NCBI GenBank assembly: GCA_046048095.1
Contig: JBJOGS010000083.1
Location: forward strand, 1 to 25,254
Length of the DNA stretch: 25,254 nt
DNA from: UBA3478 sp046048095
Lineage (GTDB): Bacteria > Bacteroidota > Bacteroidia > Flavobacteriales > Flavobacteriaceae
Reading direction: 5' to 3'
Positions 16,631 to 23,709 of this stretch are shown here, in pieces. Within the stretch, counting starts at the first letter, position 1; each line of letters starts with the position of its first letter. The notes beneath the pieces were generated by a model. That model saw nothing but the letters and a program-made list of their open reading frames with translations. It did not search any database and was not told the DNA's origin. Position numbers and translations under genes: made by a program.

Positions 16631-17185
16631 TCACACTTTCATGATCTCTGACTCTTTGAGTTTTAAAGCGTCATCAATCTTTGCAATAAATGTATTGGTA
16701 AGGTCTTGAACATCGGCTTCGGCGTCTTTAAGTACGTCTTCACTGAGTTCTATTTTCTTGAGTTCTTTATTCGCTTCTTGACGGGCAGAACGTACTCCGA
16801 TTTTGGCGTCCTCTGATTCAGCCTTGGCTTGCTTTACTAGCTCTCTTCGGCGTTCTTCTGTGAGCGGGGGAACACTAATGATAATGAGGTCGCCATTATT
16901 CATGGGATTGAAACCTAGGTTGGCATTCAAAATCGCTTTTTCGATTTCCTGAAGCATTGATTTCTCCCAGGGTTGAACAGAAATGGTTCGCGCATCAGGG
17001 GTATTGACGTTCGCCACTTGAGAAAGTGGCGTCATGGATCCGTAATAGTCTACTTGAACCGTTGACAGCATTATTGGACTTGCTTTTCCAGCACGAATTT
17101 TCGCGAATGCCTTTTCGAGATGATTCATCGCTGATTGCATCTGTTCTTTGGTCTCTTCAAGAATTAATTCGATCTCCTCGTTCAT
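16631..17185 (-). CDS. frr: Ribosome recycling factor
   Basis: RRF, with EF-G, splits the post-termination ribosome. The 184 residues match the standard length. The N-terminal helix (AMNHLEKAFAKIRAGKASP), the domain II region (VDYYGSMTPLSQVANV), the DARTISVQPWEKS segment and the C-terminal helices (PPLTEERRRELVKQAK, VRSARQEANKELKK) are all characteristic. The gene sits four bases after pyrH and four bases before the RND gene, in tight operon spacing. The pyrH-frr order is conserved in many bacteria. Confidence 0.97.
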   Translation of the reverse strand: MNEEIELILEETKEQMQSAMNHLEKAFAKIRAGKASPIMLSTVQVDYYGSMTPLSQVANVNTPDARTISVQPWEKSMLQEIEKAILNANLGFNPMNNGDLIIISVPPLTEERRRELVKQAKAESEDAKIGVRSARQEANKELKKIELSEDVLKDAEADVQDLTNTFIAKIDDALKLKESEIMKV

Positions 17186-17189
17186 ACAT

Positions 17190-17897
17190 TTAAAGGTTTA
17201 CTTCTGTACCTACATCCTCTCCGGTGACCACTTTTAAAAGGTTTCCGGGTTTGTTCATATCAAAAACCACAATCGGCAACTCATTTTCTTGACTTAGCGT
17301 AAAAGCGGTAGTATCCATCACTTTTAATCCTTTACTAAGTACGTCTTGAAAGCTAATTTTATCGTAGCGTATTGCTGTTTTGTCTTTCTCAGGGTCAGCG
17401 CTGTAAATACCGTCTACCCGGGTACCCTTGAGAATAACGTCAGCTTTAATTTCTATGGCCCGCAACACTGCGGCAGAATCTGTGGTGAAATAAGGGTTTC
17501 CTGTTCCGGCACCGAAGATCACCACCCTTCCTTTTTCAAGGTGTCTCATCGCTCTTCGTCGAATAAACGGCTCGGCGACTTCGTCTATTTTCACGGCCGT
17601 TTGCAATCGTGTTTCGACTCCGATATTTTCTAAAGTGCTTTGCAGTGCTAACCCATTAATTACAGTAGCTAACATCCCCATATGGTCACCCTGAACGCGA
17701 TCCATACCTTGACCGGCTCCGGATAGGCCCCTAAAGATGTTTCCACCGCCAATAACCACAGCTACCTCGATGTGCTGGTCTACGACTGCCTTGATCTCTT
17801 TAGCGTATTGCTCTAGCCTTTTAGCATCGATTCCGTATTGTTGAGATCCCATTAGGGATTCACCGCTAAGTTTTAAGAGAATTCTCTGATAGCGCAT
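17190..17897 (-). CDS. pyrH: UMP kinase
   Basis: PyrH phosphorylates UMP to UDP in pyrimidine nucleotide synthesis; the bacterial enzyme is a hexamer of the amino-acid kinase fold. From the ATG at 17897 it is 235 residues, starting MRYQRILLKLSGESL, the usual start. GGGNIFRG, the DHMGMLATVING segment and GTGNPYFTTDSAA are hallmark UMP kinase motifs, and RVDGIYSADP follows. An in-frame ATG at 17936 would add 13 residues, but that start lies inside the tsf terminator hairpin and upstream of the -7 box, so I reject it. It opens the pyrH-frr-RND-asnS-rpoN run. Confidence 0.97.
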   Translation of the reverse strand: MRYQRILLKLSGESLMGSQQYGIDAKRLEQYAKEIKAVVDQHIEVAVVIGGGNIFRGLSGAGQGMDRVQGDHMGMLATVINGLALQSTLENIGVETRLQTAVKIDEVAEPFIRRRAMRHLEKGRVVIFGAGTGNPYFTTDSAAVLRAIEIKADVILKGTRVDGIYSADPEKDKTAIRYDKISFQDVLSKGLKVMDTTAFTLSQENELPIVVFDMNKPGNLLKVVTGEDVGTEVNL

Positions 17898-17914
17898 TGC
17901 CAAAATTTCTTTTC

Positions 17915-17922
17915 CAAAAGTA
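17915..17922 (-). promoter_or_regulatory. Probable -7 promoter box for the pyrH unit (TACTTTTG)
   Basis: On the minus strand TACTTTTG matches TAnnTTTG exactly and ends 17 bases before the pyrH ATG. It sits immediately downstream of the tsf terminator, where a new transcript would be expected to start. No clear -33 element is seen. Confidence 0.55.
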
Positions 17923-17924
17923 CA

Positions 17925-17955
17925 TAAAAAAGCCATCCTTTAGGGACGGCTTTTA
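17925..17955 (-). terminator. Rho-independent terminator after tsf
   Basis: Minus-strand RNA would form an eight-pair stem from 17944-17951 and 17931-17938 with a five-base loop, followed by six U residues. One of the pairs is a G-U wobble that works only in the minus-strand transcript; on the plus strand it would be an A-C mismatch. This supports termination of the rplM-rpsI-rpsB-tsf message rather than any plus-strand transcript. Confidence 0.85.
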
Positions 17956-17978
17956 TAGGTAGTGCACTCAATGCGCTA

Positions 17979-18803
17979 TTATCCAAGCGCTACTCGTTTG
18001 AATGCAGTCACACTTAAATTCTTATCTGCGGATTTCACATATTGATCTACGCTCAATTTGCTATCCTTTATAAAGTCCTGATTGATCAGTGTGTTGTCTT
18101 TAAAGAATCGCTTAAGCTTTCCTTTTGCGATATTTTCAAGCATATCCTCGGCCTTGCCTTCTTGACGTAGTTGGTCTTTAGCAATTTCGATTTCTTTATC
18201 GATGATTGACTGATCCACTTCTTCTTCGTTCAAGGCTACAGGATTCATGGCCGCCGCTTGCATGGCTACGTCCTTGGCTATAACTCCTGCCTGATCCACA
18301 TGGGCTGAAAGGCCCACAAGCGTGGCAATTTTGTTACCAGCATGAATATATGAGCCTACAAATGGGGCTTCTAGTGCTTCAAACGCACCTATTTCGATTT
18401 TCTCACCAATCACCCCAGTTTGTTCAGTCAATTTTTCGGCAACGGTGATAGAACCGTAGGTTTTAGAAAGCAGATCTTCGAGAGAATTAGAGGTGAGTGC
18501 GATCTGCGCGATGTCATTGGCCATTGCGATAAATGAATCGTTTTTAGCCACGAAGTCAGTTTCGCAATTCAGTGAAATAACTACCCCTCGGGTAGATGAT
18601 TCATTCACCACAGCAATGGCTGCTCCTTCAGAAGAGTCACGGTCAGCTCTATTCGCCGCCACTTTCTGTCCTTTCTTGCGAAGAATTTCAATTGCTTTTT
18701 CAAAGTCACCTTCTGCTTCTACTAGGGCCTTTTTACAGTCCATCATACCGGCTCCGGTGGTCTTTCTTAATTTATTTACATCTGCTGCAGAAATTGCGCT
18801 CAT
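17979..18803 (-). CDS. tsf: Translation elongation factor Ts
   Basis: EF-Ts is the nucleotide exchange factor that reloads EF-Tu with GTP. The protein is 274 residues. The N-terminal UBA-like domain (ADVNKLRKTTGAGMMDCKKAL) and the EF-Tu contact motif TDFVAKN at residues 82-88 are intact, followed by the core subdomains; a second DVAMQAAAMNP motif lies in the middle. It is immediately downstream of rpsB, the near-universal bacterial arrangement, and is followed by a hairpin terminator. Confidence 0.97.
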   Translation of the reverse strand: MSAISAADVNKLRKTTGAGMMDCKKALVEAEGDFEKAIEILRKKGQKVAANRADRDSSEGAAIAVVNESSTRGVVISLNCETDFVAKNDSFIAMANDIAQIALTSNSLEDLLSKTYGSITVAEKLTEQTGVIGEKIEIGAFEALEAPFVGSYIHAGNKIATLVGLSAHVDQAGVIAKDVAMQAAAMNPVALNEEEVDQSIIDKEIEIAKDQLRQEGKAEDMLENIAKGKLKRFFKDNTLINQDFIKDSKLSVDQYVKSADKNLSVTAFKRVALG

Positions 18804-18889
18804 AACTTAATTTTTTTGTTCTTCTTCTTTTTCTGGGCTTAAAGATCTCTTATTCGCTTAGACTATACGTTAAGAAAAGGTTGAGATTT

Positions 18890-19714
18890 TTACTCGTCAC
18901 CTTCGTCTTCTGCATCGTCGGCTAATCCTTCTTCAGTGTCGTCGATAAGCTCTTCAACATCCTCTGCCTCATTCTCTTCGAAATCAGCCTCATCGATCGC
19001 TCCCTCACTTGCATCGAGTTTGTCGGCTTTGCGTTCGGCGAGACCCTCGCTGATTGCACCTGTAACACTAGATAAAATGATTTCGATAGACTTTCCGGCG
19101 TCATCATTTGCAGGGATGACGTAATCGATATCTCTAGGGTCGCAATTGGTATCTACCATCGCGAAAACGGGGATATTCAGGCGTAAAGCTTCTTTCACCG
19201 CGATGTGTTCTCTCATAACGTCTACTATAAATAATGCACCTGGCAAGCGCGTCATGTCTGAAATCGAGCCTAGGTTCTTTTCGAGTTTAGCGCGCAAACG
19301 CTCCACCTGAAGTTTTTCTTTTTTCGAAAGCGTGTTGAAGGTGCCATCTTTTTTCATGCGATCGATAGCGCTCATCTTTTTAACCGCTTTGCGAATCGTA
19401 ATGAAGTTGGTGAGCATACCACCGGGCCAGCGCTCAGTGATGTATGGCATGTTTACCGAAGCGACTTTTTCTGCTACGATACCCTTGGCTTGTTTCTTAG
19501 TAGCTACAAAAAGGATTTTGCGGCCAGAAGCAGCGATTTTCTTTAGGGCCTCGTTCGCTTCTTCAAGCTTCGCTGCTGTTTTGTACAGGTTGATTACGTG
19601 AATTCCATTGCGCTCCATGTAGATGTACGGAGCCATGTTTGGATTCCATTTTCTAGTCAGGTGGCCAAAATGAACCCCTGCGTCTAGAAGTTGTTTAACT
19701 TCGACTTTTGCCAT
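18890..19714 (-). CDS. rpsB: 30S ribosomal protein S2
   Basis: S2 is a small-subunit protein binding the back of the head-body junction. The protein has 274 residues. The core is typical: LLDAGVHFGHLTRKWNP at the start, ITERWPGGMLTNF in the middle and DTNCDPRDIDYVIP(A/G)NDD near residue 200. The last 42 or so residues form an extended acidic tail, with 23 Asp/Glu and no Lys or Arg, beyond the usual S2 length of about 230-245. The gene lies between rpsI and tsf. The 131 bases upstream hold a small TTTAG-ATG-CTAAA inverted repeat (19782-19794) but no convincing promoter, so it may be read from the rplM promoter. Confidence 0.97.
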   Translation of the reverse strand: MAKVEVKQLLDAGVHFGHLTRKWNPNMAPYIYMERNGIHVINLYKTAAKLEEANEALKKIAASGRKILFVATKKQAKGIVAEKVASVNMPYITERWPGGMLTNFITIRKAVKKMSAIDRMKKDGTFNTLSKKEKLQVERLRAKLEKNLGSISDMTRLPGALFIVDVMREHIAVKEALRLNIPVFAMVDTNCDPRDIDYVIPANDDAGKSIEIILSSVTGAISEGLAERKADKLDASEGAIDEADFEENEAEDVEELIDDTEEGLADDAEDEGDE

Positions 19715-19845
19715 TTTAAATTTAGTTTACGTTCTGATTTAGCAATAAGACGGTGGTCATTTATTAAAATCGCCCGACTTATTTAGATGCTAAACTAAAC
19801 TGGTTAATTACATGATGTATAAAGAACAGGTTCGTCGATAAACGA

Positions 19846-20232
19846 TTAACGTTTCGAGAACTGGAATTTCTTTCTTGCTTTTTTCTGTCCGAATTTTTTG
19901 CGCTCGACCATACGAGGATCTCTTGTGAGTAGTCCTTCAGGTTTCAACGCGGCTCTAAACTCTTGGTCGACTTCACAAAGTGCTCTCGAAATAGCGAGTC
20001 TAAGCGCTTCTGCTTGTCCAGTAATTCCTCCTCCGAAAACAGAAGCTTTAACATCATACTTTCCGGCGGTTTCAGTGAGCTCAAAAGGTTGATTCACTTT
20101 ATATTGAAGGGTTCCTGTAGTGAAATAATTATCAAGTGGACGCTTGTTGATCACCACCGAACCGTTACCTTCAGACAAGTACACTCGAGCGACTGCTGTT
20201 TTTCTTCTTCCTATTTTATGAATAACTCCCAT
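19846..20232 (-). CDS. rpsI: 30S ribosomal protein S9
   Basis: S9 is a small-subunit head protein whose C-terminal tail reaches the P-site tRNA. It has 128 residues. IGRRKTAVARVYL at the start, VFGGGITGQAEA in the middle and LLTRDPRMVERKKFG(Q/L)KKARKKFQFSKR at the end are standard; the terminal SKR tail that touches P-site tRNA is present. It follows rplM by twelve bases, the conserved L13-S9 pair. Confidence 0.97.
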   Translation of the reverse strand: MGVIHKIGRRKTAVARVYLSEGNGSVVINKRPLDNYFTTGTLQYKVNQPFELTETAGKYDVKASVFGGGITGQAEALRLAISRALCEVDQEFRAALKPEGLLTRDPRMVERKKFGQKKARKKFQFSKR

Positions 20233-20244
20233 TACTGATTAATG

Positions 20245-20700
20245 CTATTTGAGATCATTAAGATTAATTTGAACTGGCTGCTGAGCTTGTTGGTCGTGCG
20301 ATGCACCGCTATACACTCTAAGGTTTCTGAAGAGTTCGGCACCCAATTTATTTTTAGGAAGCATTCCTTTTACCGCATTCTCAATGATGCGCTCTGGGTG
20401 GCTTTGAAAAAGCTCTTTTGTAGTGGTTTCGCGTTGTCCACCAGGATAGCCCGTGTGTCGCAAATACGTTTTATCTGTTGATTTTTTTCCGGTTAAAACC
20501 ACTTTAGCTGCATTGATCACCACGACATTGTCCCCGCAATCTACGTGAGGCGTAAAGCTAGGTTTGTTTTTTCCTCTTAGAATCATCGCAATCTTTGAGG
20601 CTAAACGTCCCAAAACTTGCCCTTCGGCATCTACCAATACCCACTGCTTGGTCACAGTACCTGCGTTGGCTGAAATGGTTTTATAACTTAATGTATCCAC
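20245..20700 (-). CDS. rplM: 50S ribosomal protein L13
   Basis: L13 is an early-assembly large-subunit protein. The 151 residues begin MDTLSYKTISAN, the N-terminus usual in Bacteroidota, so the GTG at 20698-20700 is the start despite not being ATG. WVLVDAEGQVLGRLAS, HVDCGDNVVVINA and RHTGYPGG are L13 signatures. It heads the rplM-rpsI-rpsB-tsf unit, and a good promoter lies 46-76 bases upstream. The leader (about 20701-20740) includes a small inverted repeat, CGTTA-AAAC-TAACG at 20727-20740. Confidence 0.96.
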   Translation of the reverse strand: MDTLSYKTISANAGTVTKQWVLVDAEGQVLGRLASKIAMILRGKNKPSFTPHVDCGDNVVVINAAKVVLTGKKSTDKTYLRHTGYPGGQRETTTKELFQSHPERIIENAVKGMLPKNKLGAELFRNLRVYSGASHDQQAQQPVQINLNDLK

Positions 20701-20745
20701 AGTGTAAATAGATTTAGATCACTACACGTTAAAACTAACGGGCTG

Positions 20746-20776
20746 CAAATGTACAATTATTCAATTGAAATACAAA
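20746..20776 (-). promoter_or_regulatory. Promoter of the rplM-rpsI-rpsB-tsf operon
   Basis: This is the best promoter in the window. On the minus strand a -33 TTTG (20773-20776) and a -7 TACATTTG (20746-20753) are separated by 19 bases, matching the Bacteroidota primary sigma consensus TTTG-N19-TAnnTTTG at every fixed position. It lies between the polA stop and the rplM GTG. The predicted start is close to 20740, giving a leader of about 40 bases. Confidence 0.75.
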
Positions 20777-20800
20777 TCAATGAGCAAAGGTTTTTGCAGA

Positions 20801-23620
20801 TTAGTGGGCTTCAAACCAATTCGACCCAATTCCGACCTCTACCTCAAGCGGAACGGCGAGTTGCGCCGCATTTTTCATTTCGTACTTCACTAATTCGGTA
20901 AGCGTCGTAATTTCTGGTTTCGGACAGTCAAAAACGAGTTCGTCATGTACTTGAAGCAGCATGCGACTTTCGAGCCCTTCACGCCGAATCCGCGCGTCAA
21001 TTGCAATCATTGCACGTTTGATAATGTCAGCGGCAGAGCCTTGAATTGGAGCGTTCACAGCATTGCGTTCAGCAGCCGATCGAAGGACAGCGTTCGCTGC
21101 ATTAATGTCGGACAAATACCGCCTTCTTTTAAATAGCGTTTCAACATATCCGTTTTCGCGTGCAAAACTCACTTGCTCTTGAACATAGGCCTTGAGTTTG
21201 GGGTAGGTGGTGTAATAGGTTTCGATGAGCTCTTTTGCGGCTGAGCGCGACAAGGTCGTTTGGTTACTTAGGCCGAAGGCGGACACCCCATAGATGATTC
21301 CAAAGTTGACTGTTTTTGCCTGACTGCGCTGCTCACGACTTACTTCAGAAAGTGCGATGTCAAATACTTTAGAGGCGGTAGAGGCATGAATGTCTTCATT
21401 GTTTTTAAACGCCTCGATCATCGTGTCCTCATTGCTGAGCGCAGCAATAATACGCAATTCAATTTGCGAGTAATCTGCCGCCAAAAGCACATGAGCGTCG
21501 TCTTTAGATACAAAGGCCTTTCGAATTAGTCGACCATTTTCTGTTCGTATCGGTATATTCTGAAGGTTTGGATTCACGCTGCTCAATCTTCCTGTAGCAG
21601 CAACGGTTTGCATGAATTGGGTATGAATGCGATGCGTATGGGCATTTACTTGCTCTGGCAGGGCCTCTACATAGGTGTTTAGAAGTTTCGCCAATCCTCG
21701 ATAACTCAAGATGTCCGAGGCAATTTGGTGCTCTTTTGCGAGTTCGGATAAGATGTCTTCAGAGGTCGCATATTGCCCTGTTTTGGTTTTTTTCGGTTTG
21801 TCAATGAGCTTTAATTTTTCAAAGAGTACCACCCCAAGCTGTTTGGGTGAGGCCAGATTAAAGGTCTCATTCGCTTGACGGTAAATCGAAGACTCAAGCT
21901 CAGATAATTGTCCGCTGAATTGTTCTTTTAAACTGTTCAGGTACTTGGTATCCAGGTTGATTCCGGCGTACTCCATTCGCGACAAAACACTTAAGAGCGG
22001 AAGCTCAAGAGTTTCATAGAGGGCTAAAAGTCCCCATTGCTCAAGTTCGTGACGAAGTGGGTAGTAAAGGCGCAGGGTAAAATCGCTGAGTCCGCAGGCA
22101 TATTCTTTGAAATTCGACGCCTCTTCAAGTGAGAGATTCACCCCTTTTGTTGACTTTATTGCTAAGATGTGTTCAATTTTCGGAGCTTCTTCGCCCAAGT
22201 AGCTCTTAGATAGCACCGCCAAATCGTGCGAGCGATCGGGGTTGATGAGGTAATGCGCTAGCGTGGTGTCGAATAGGGGAGTAGTAAGTTCGAATCCGTG
22301 CCTTCTCAATACAGTAAGCGTCTCTTTCAGATGATGGCCTACAAGAAGGGTCTCGGAGTGAAAGAAGTGCTGAAGCTGCTTCGAAACCTGCGATTCTGGA
22401 GTGATTTGGGCCGAAAAGGGTAAGTAAAACCCCTTTTGTGGCTGCCATGAGAAAGCCAAGCCAAAAAGCGATCCGCTCATCGGATCCTCTGAGTCGTAGA
22501 AGACTGAAAGACTGACTACAGATTGCTTGGCCAAGGCATCAAAGAACAATTGCTCAGTTCGGGGGCTGTCTATGAGTTGATAGAGGTGCGCAGGAGCCGA
22601 TAATTCAGGGGCAGCAGTGGCTGTGTCAAATAGAGAAAACTGTCCGCTTCCGGCAAAGGTCGATGGGGATTCACTCACCTGAGATGAAGTGAGGCCTTCG
22701 GCCAGTTCTTCGATCTTTTCGCCGTCAACTGAGGCAAAGGCCTTATGAAACTGCTCTTTTAGTCTTCTGAATTCTAAAGCATCAAATAATCGGTCTATTT
22801 CTTCTAGGTTGGGGGTAGAGCGTATAAATGTTTCTTGATTGAACTGCACATCGCAATCGGTCTTTATGGTGGCTAGCTGCTTAGACAAGCGACCTAATTC
22901 AGCATTTTCTTCGATACGCTCTTTTAGTTTGCCGCTGAGCTCATGAAGGTTTTCGAGCAAATTTTCAAGACTGCCATAGGTTTGAATAAACTTTTTGGCT
23001 GTTTTGTCACCCACTCCCGGCAAGCCCGGAATATTGTCACTGGCGTCTCCCATCATACCCAGGTAATCGATGACCTGCTCTGGACGCTCTACGCCAAACC
23101 GCTCTTGAACCTCGGGGATTCCCCAAATTTCGATGTCATTACCCATGCGTGAGGGACGGTACATAAAGATGTGCTCACTCACTAACTGTCCAAAGTCTTT
23201 GTCTGGGGTGACCATGAATACCTCAAAGCCTTGCTTTTCAGCTTGTTTCGATAACGTTCCGATGAGGTCGTCTGCTTCGTAGCCTTCTTGAACGACGATC
23301 GGAATGTCCATAGCCTTCAGCAGAGATTCAATGTGCGGAACGGCAAAGCGGATCGGATCTGGGGTTTCTTGTCGATTTGCCTTGTATTCAGCAAATAATT
23401 CAGCGCGTTCAGTACTTCCGCCTTTGTCAAAACACACGGCGATGTATTCTGGTTTTTCGCGTTTTATAAGGTCAAGCAGTGCGTTCATAAACCCCATAAT
23501 CGCAGAGGTGTCTTCGCCTTTTGAATTGATTCTTGGGTTTTTAATCAGGGCGAAATATCCTCTAAAAATTAGTGCGTAAGCATCGACCAAAAACAGTCGT
23601 TTGGCGGTAGTAGTACTCAT
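20801..23620 (-). CDS. polA: DNA polymerase I
   Basis: Pol I fills gaps in lagging-strand and repair synthesis. From the ATG at 23620 the protein is 939 residues; an in-frame TTG at 23644 is less likely. The 5'-3' exonuclease domain (about 1-290) shows FLVDAYALIFRGY, YEADDLIGTL, VTPDKDFGQ and GDASDNIPGLPGVG. The polymerase domain has motif A DYSQIELR (about 717), motif B RSQAKTVNFGIIYG (about 767-780, with Phe at the ddNTP-discriminating site) and motif C QVHDELVFD (H892, D893). The 3'-5' exonuclease fold is present at about 350-520 but eroded. In Exo II the segment GHHLKETL carries T434 at the site of the catalytic Asp, and the N is replaced by H. Exo III keeps Y506 and D513. Proofreading is probably weak or lost. 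Confidence 0.96.
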   Translation of the reverse strand: MSTTTAKRLFLVDAYALIFRGYFALIKNPRINSKGEDTSAIMGFMNALLDLIKREKPEYIAVCFDKGGSTERAELFAEYKANRQETPDPIRFAVPHIESLLKAMDIPIVVQEGYEADDLIGTLSKQAEKQGFEVFMVTPDKDFGQLVSEHIFMYRPSRMGNDIEIWGIPEVQERFGVERPEQVIDYLGMMGDASDNIPGLPGVGDKTAKKFIQTYGSLENLLENLHELSGKLKERIEENAELGRLSKQLATIKTDCDVQFNQETFIRSTPNLEEIDRLFDALEFRRLKEQFHKAFASVDGEKIEELAEGLTSSQVSESPSTFAGSGQFSLFDTATAAPELSAPAHLYQLIDSPRTEQLFFDALAKQSVVSLSVFYDSEDPMSGSLFGLAFSWQPQKGFYLPFSAQITPESQVSKQLQHFFHSETLLVGHHLKETLTVLRRHGFELTTPLFDTTLAHYLINPDRSHDLAVLSKSYLGEEAPKIEHILAIKSTKGVNLSLEEASNFKEYACGLSDFTLRLYYPLRHELEQWGLLALYETLELPLLSVLSRMEYAGINLDTKYLNSLKEQFSGQLSELESSIYRQANETFNLASPKQLGVVLFEKLKLIDKPKKTKTGQYATSEDILSELAKEHQIASDILSYRGLAKLLNTYVEALPEQVNAHTHRIHTQFMQTVAATGRLSSVNPNLQNIPIRTENGRLIRKAFVSKDDAHVLLAADYSQIELRIIAALSNEDTMIEAFKNNEDIHASTASKVFDIALSEVSREQRSQAKTVNFGIIYGVSAFGLSNQTTLSRSAAKELIETYYTTYPKLKAYVQEQVSFARENGYVETLFKRRRYLSDINAANAVLRSAAERNAVNAPIQGSAADIIKRAMIAIDARIRREGLESRMLLQVHDELVFDCPKPEITTLTELVKYEMKNAAQLAVPLEVEVGIGSNWFEAH

Positions 23621-23640
23621 ATCATGACCCTCAAGAACTT

Positions 23641-23648
23641 GCAAGATA
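23641..23648 (-). promoter_or_regulatory. Weak candidate -7 box for polA (TATCTTGC)
   Basis: Minus-strand TATCTTGC ends 21 bases before the polA ATG, at the same spacing as the better boxes in this window. It has two mismatches to TAnnTTTG, and no -33 element stands out. A similar TAACTTGC precedes the thioredoxin-like gene. Confidence 0.25.
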
Positions 23649-23683
23649 GCGGAATTTTAACGTAACCCAGGAGTTTTAAAACG

Positions 23684-23691
23684 TACTTTTG
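23684..23691 (+). promoter_or_regulatory. Probable -7 promoter box for the metallophosphoesterase gene (TACTTTTG)
   Basis: TACTTTTG is an exact TAnnTTTG match ending 18 bases before the GTG start at 23710, in the 89-base divergent gap with polA. It is identical to the boxes before sucA and pyrH. The closeness to the GTG supports that start codon. Confidence 0.5.
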
Positions 23692-23709
23692 TAGTCCTAA
23701 AATTGCGCT

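Noticed and set aside
17898..17936. Longer pyrH start at 17936
   Set aside because: The extension overlaps the tsf terminator hairpin and the pyrH -7 box. UMP kinases normally begin near MRYQRILLKLSGE.
19715..19845. Possible ribosomal leader RNA or small RNA between rpsI and rpsB
   Set aside because: I see only a five-pair TTTAG-ATG-CTAAA repeat and no conserved motif I can name. This is too weak to call.
20242..20481. 79-residue plus-strand frame opposite rplM
   Set aside because: It lies wholly antisense to L13 apart from a few bases, with composition expected of an antisense shadow and no start-site signals.
20784..20797. Possible polA terminator (GCAAA-GGTT-TTTGC)
   Set aside because: The stem has only five weak pairs and no U tract after it on the minus strand.
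23621..23644. Longer polA start (TTG at 23644)
   Set aside because: The eight added residues have no family match, and the downstream ATG gives the usual Pol I N-terminus.
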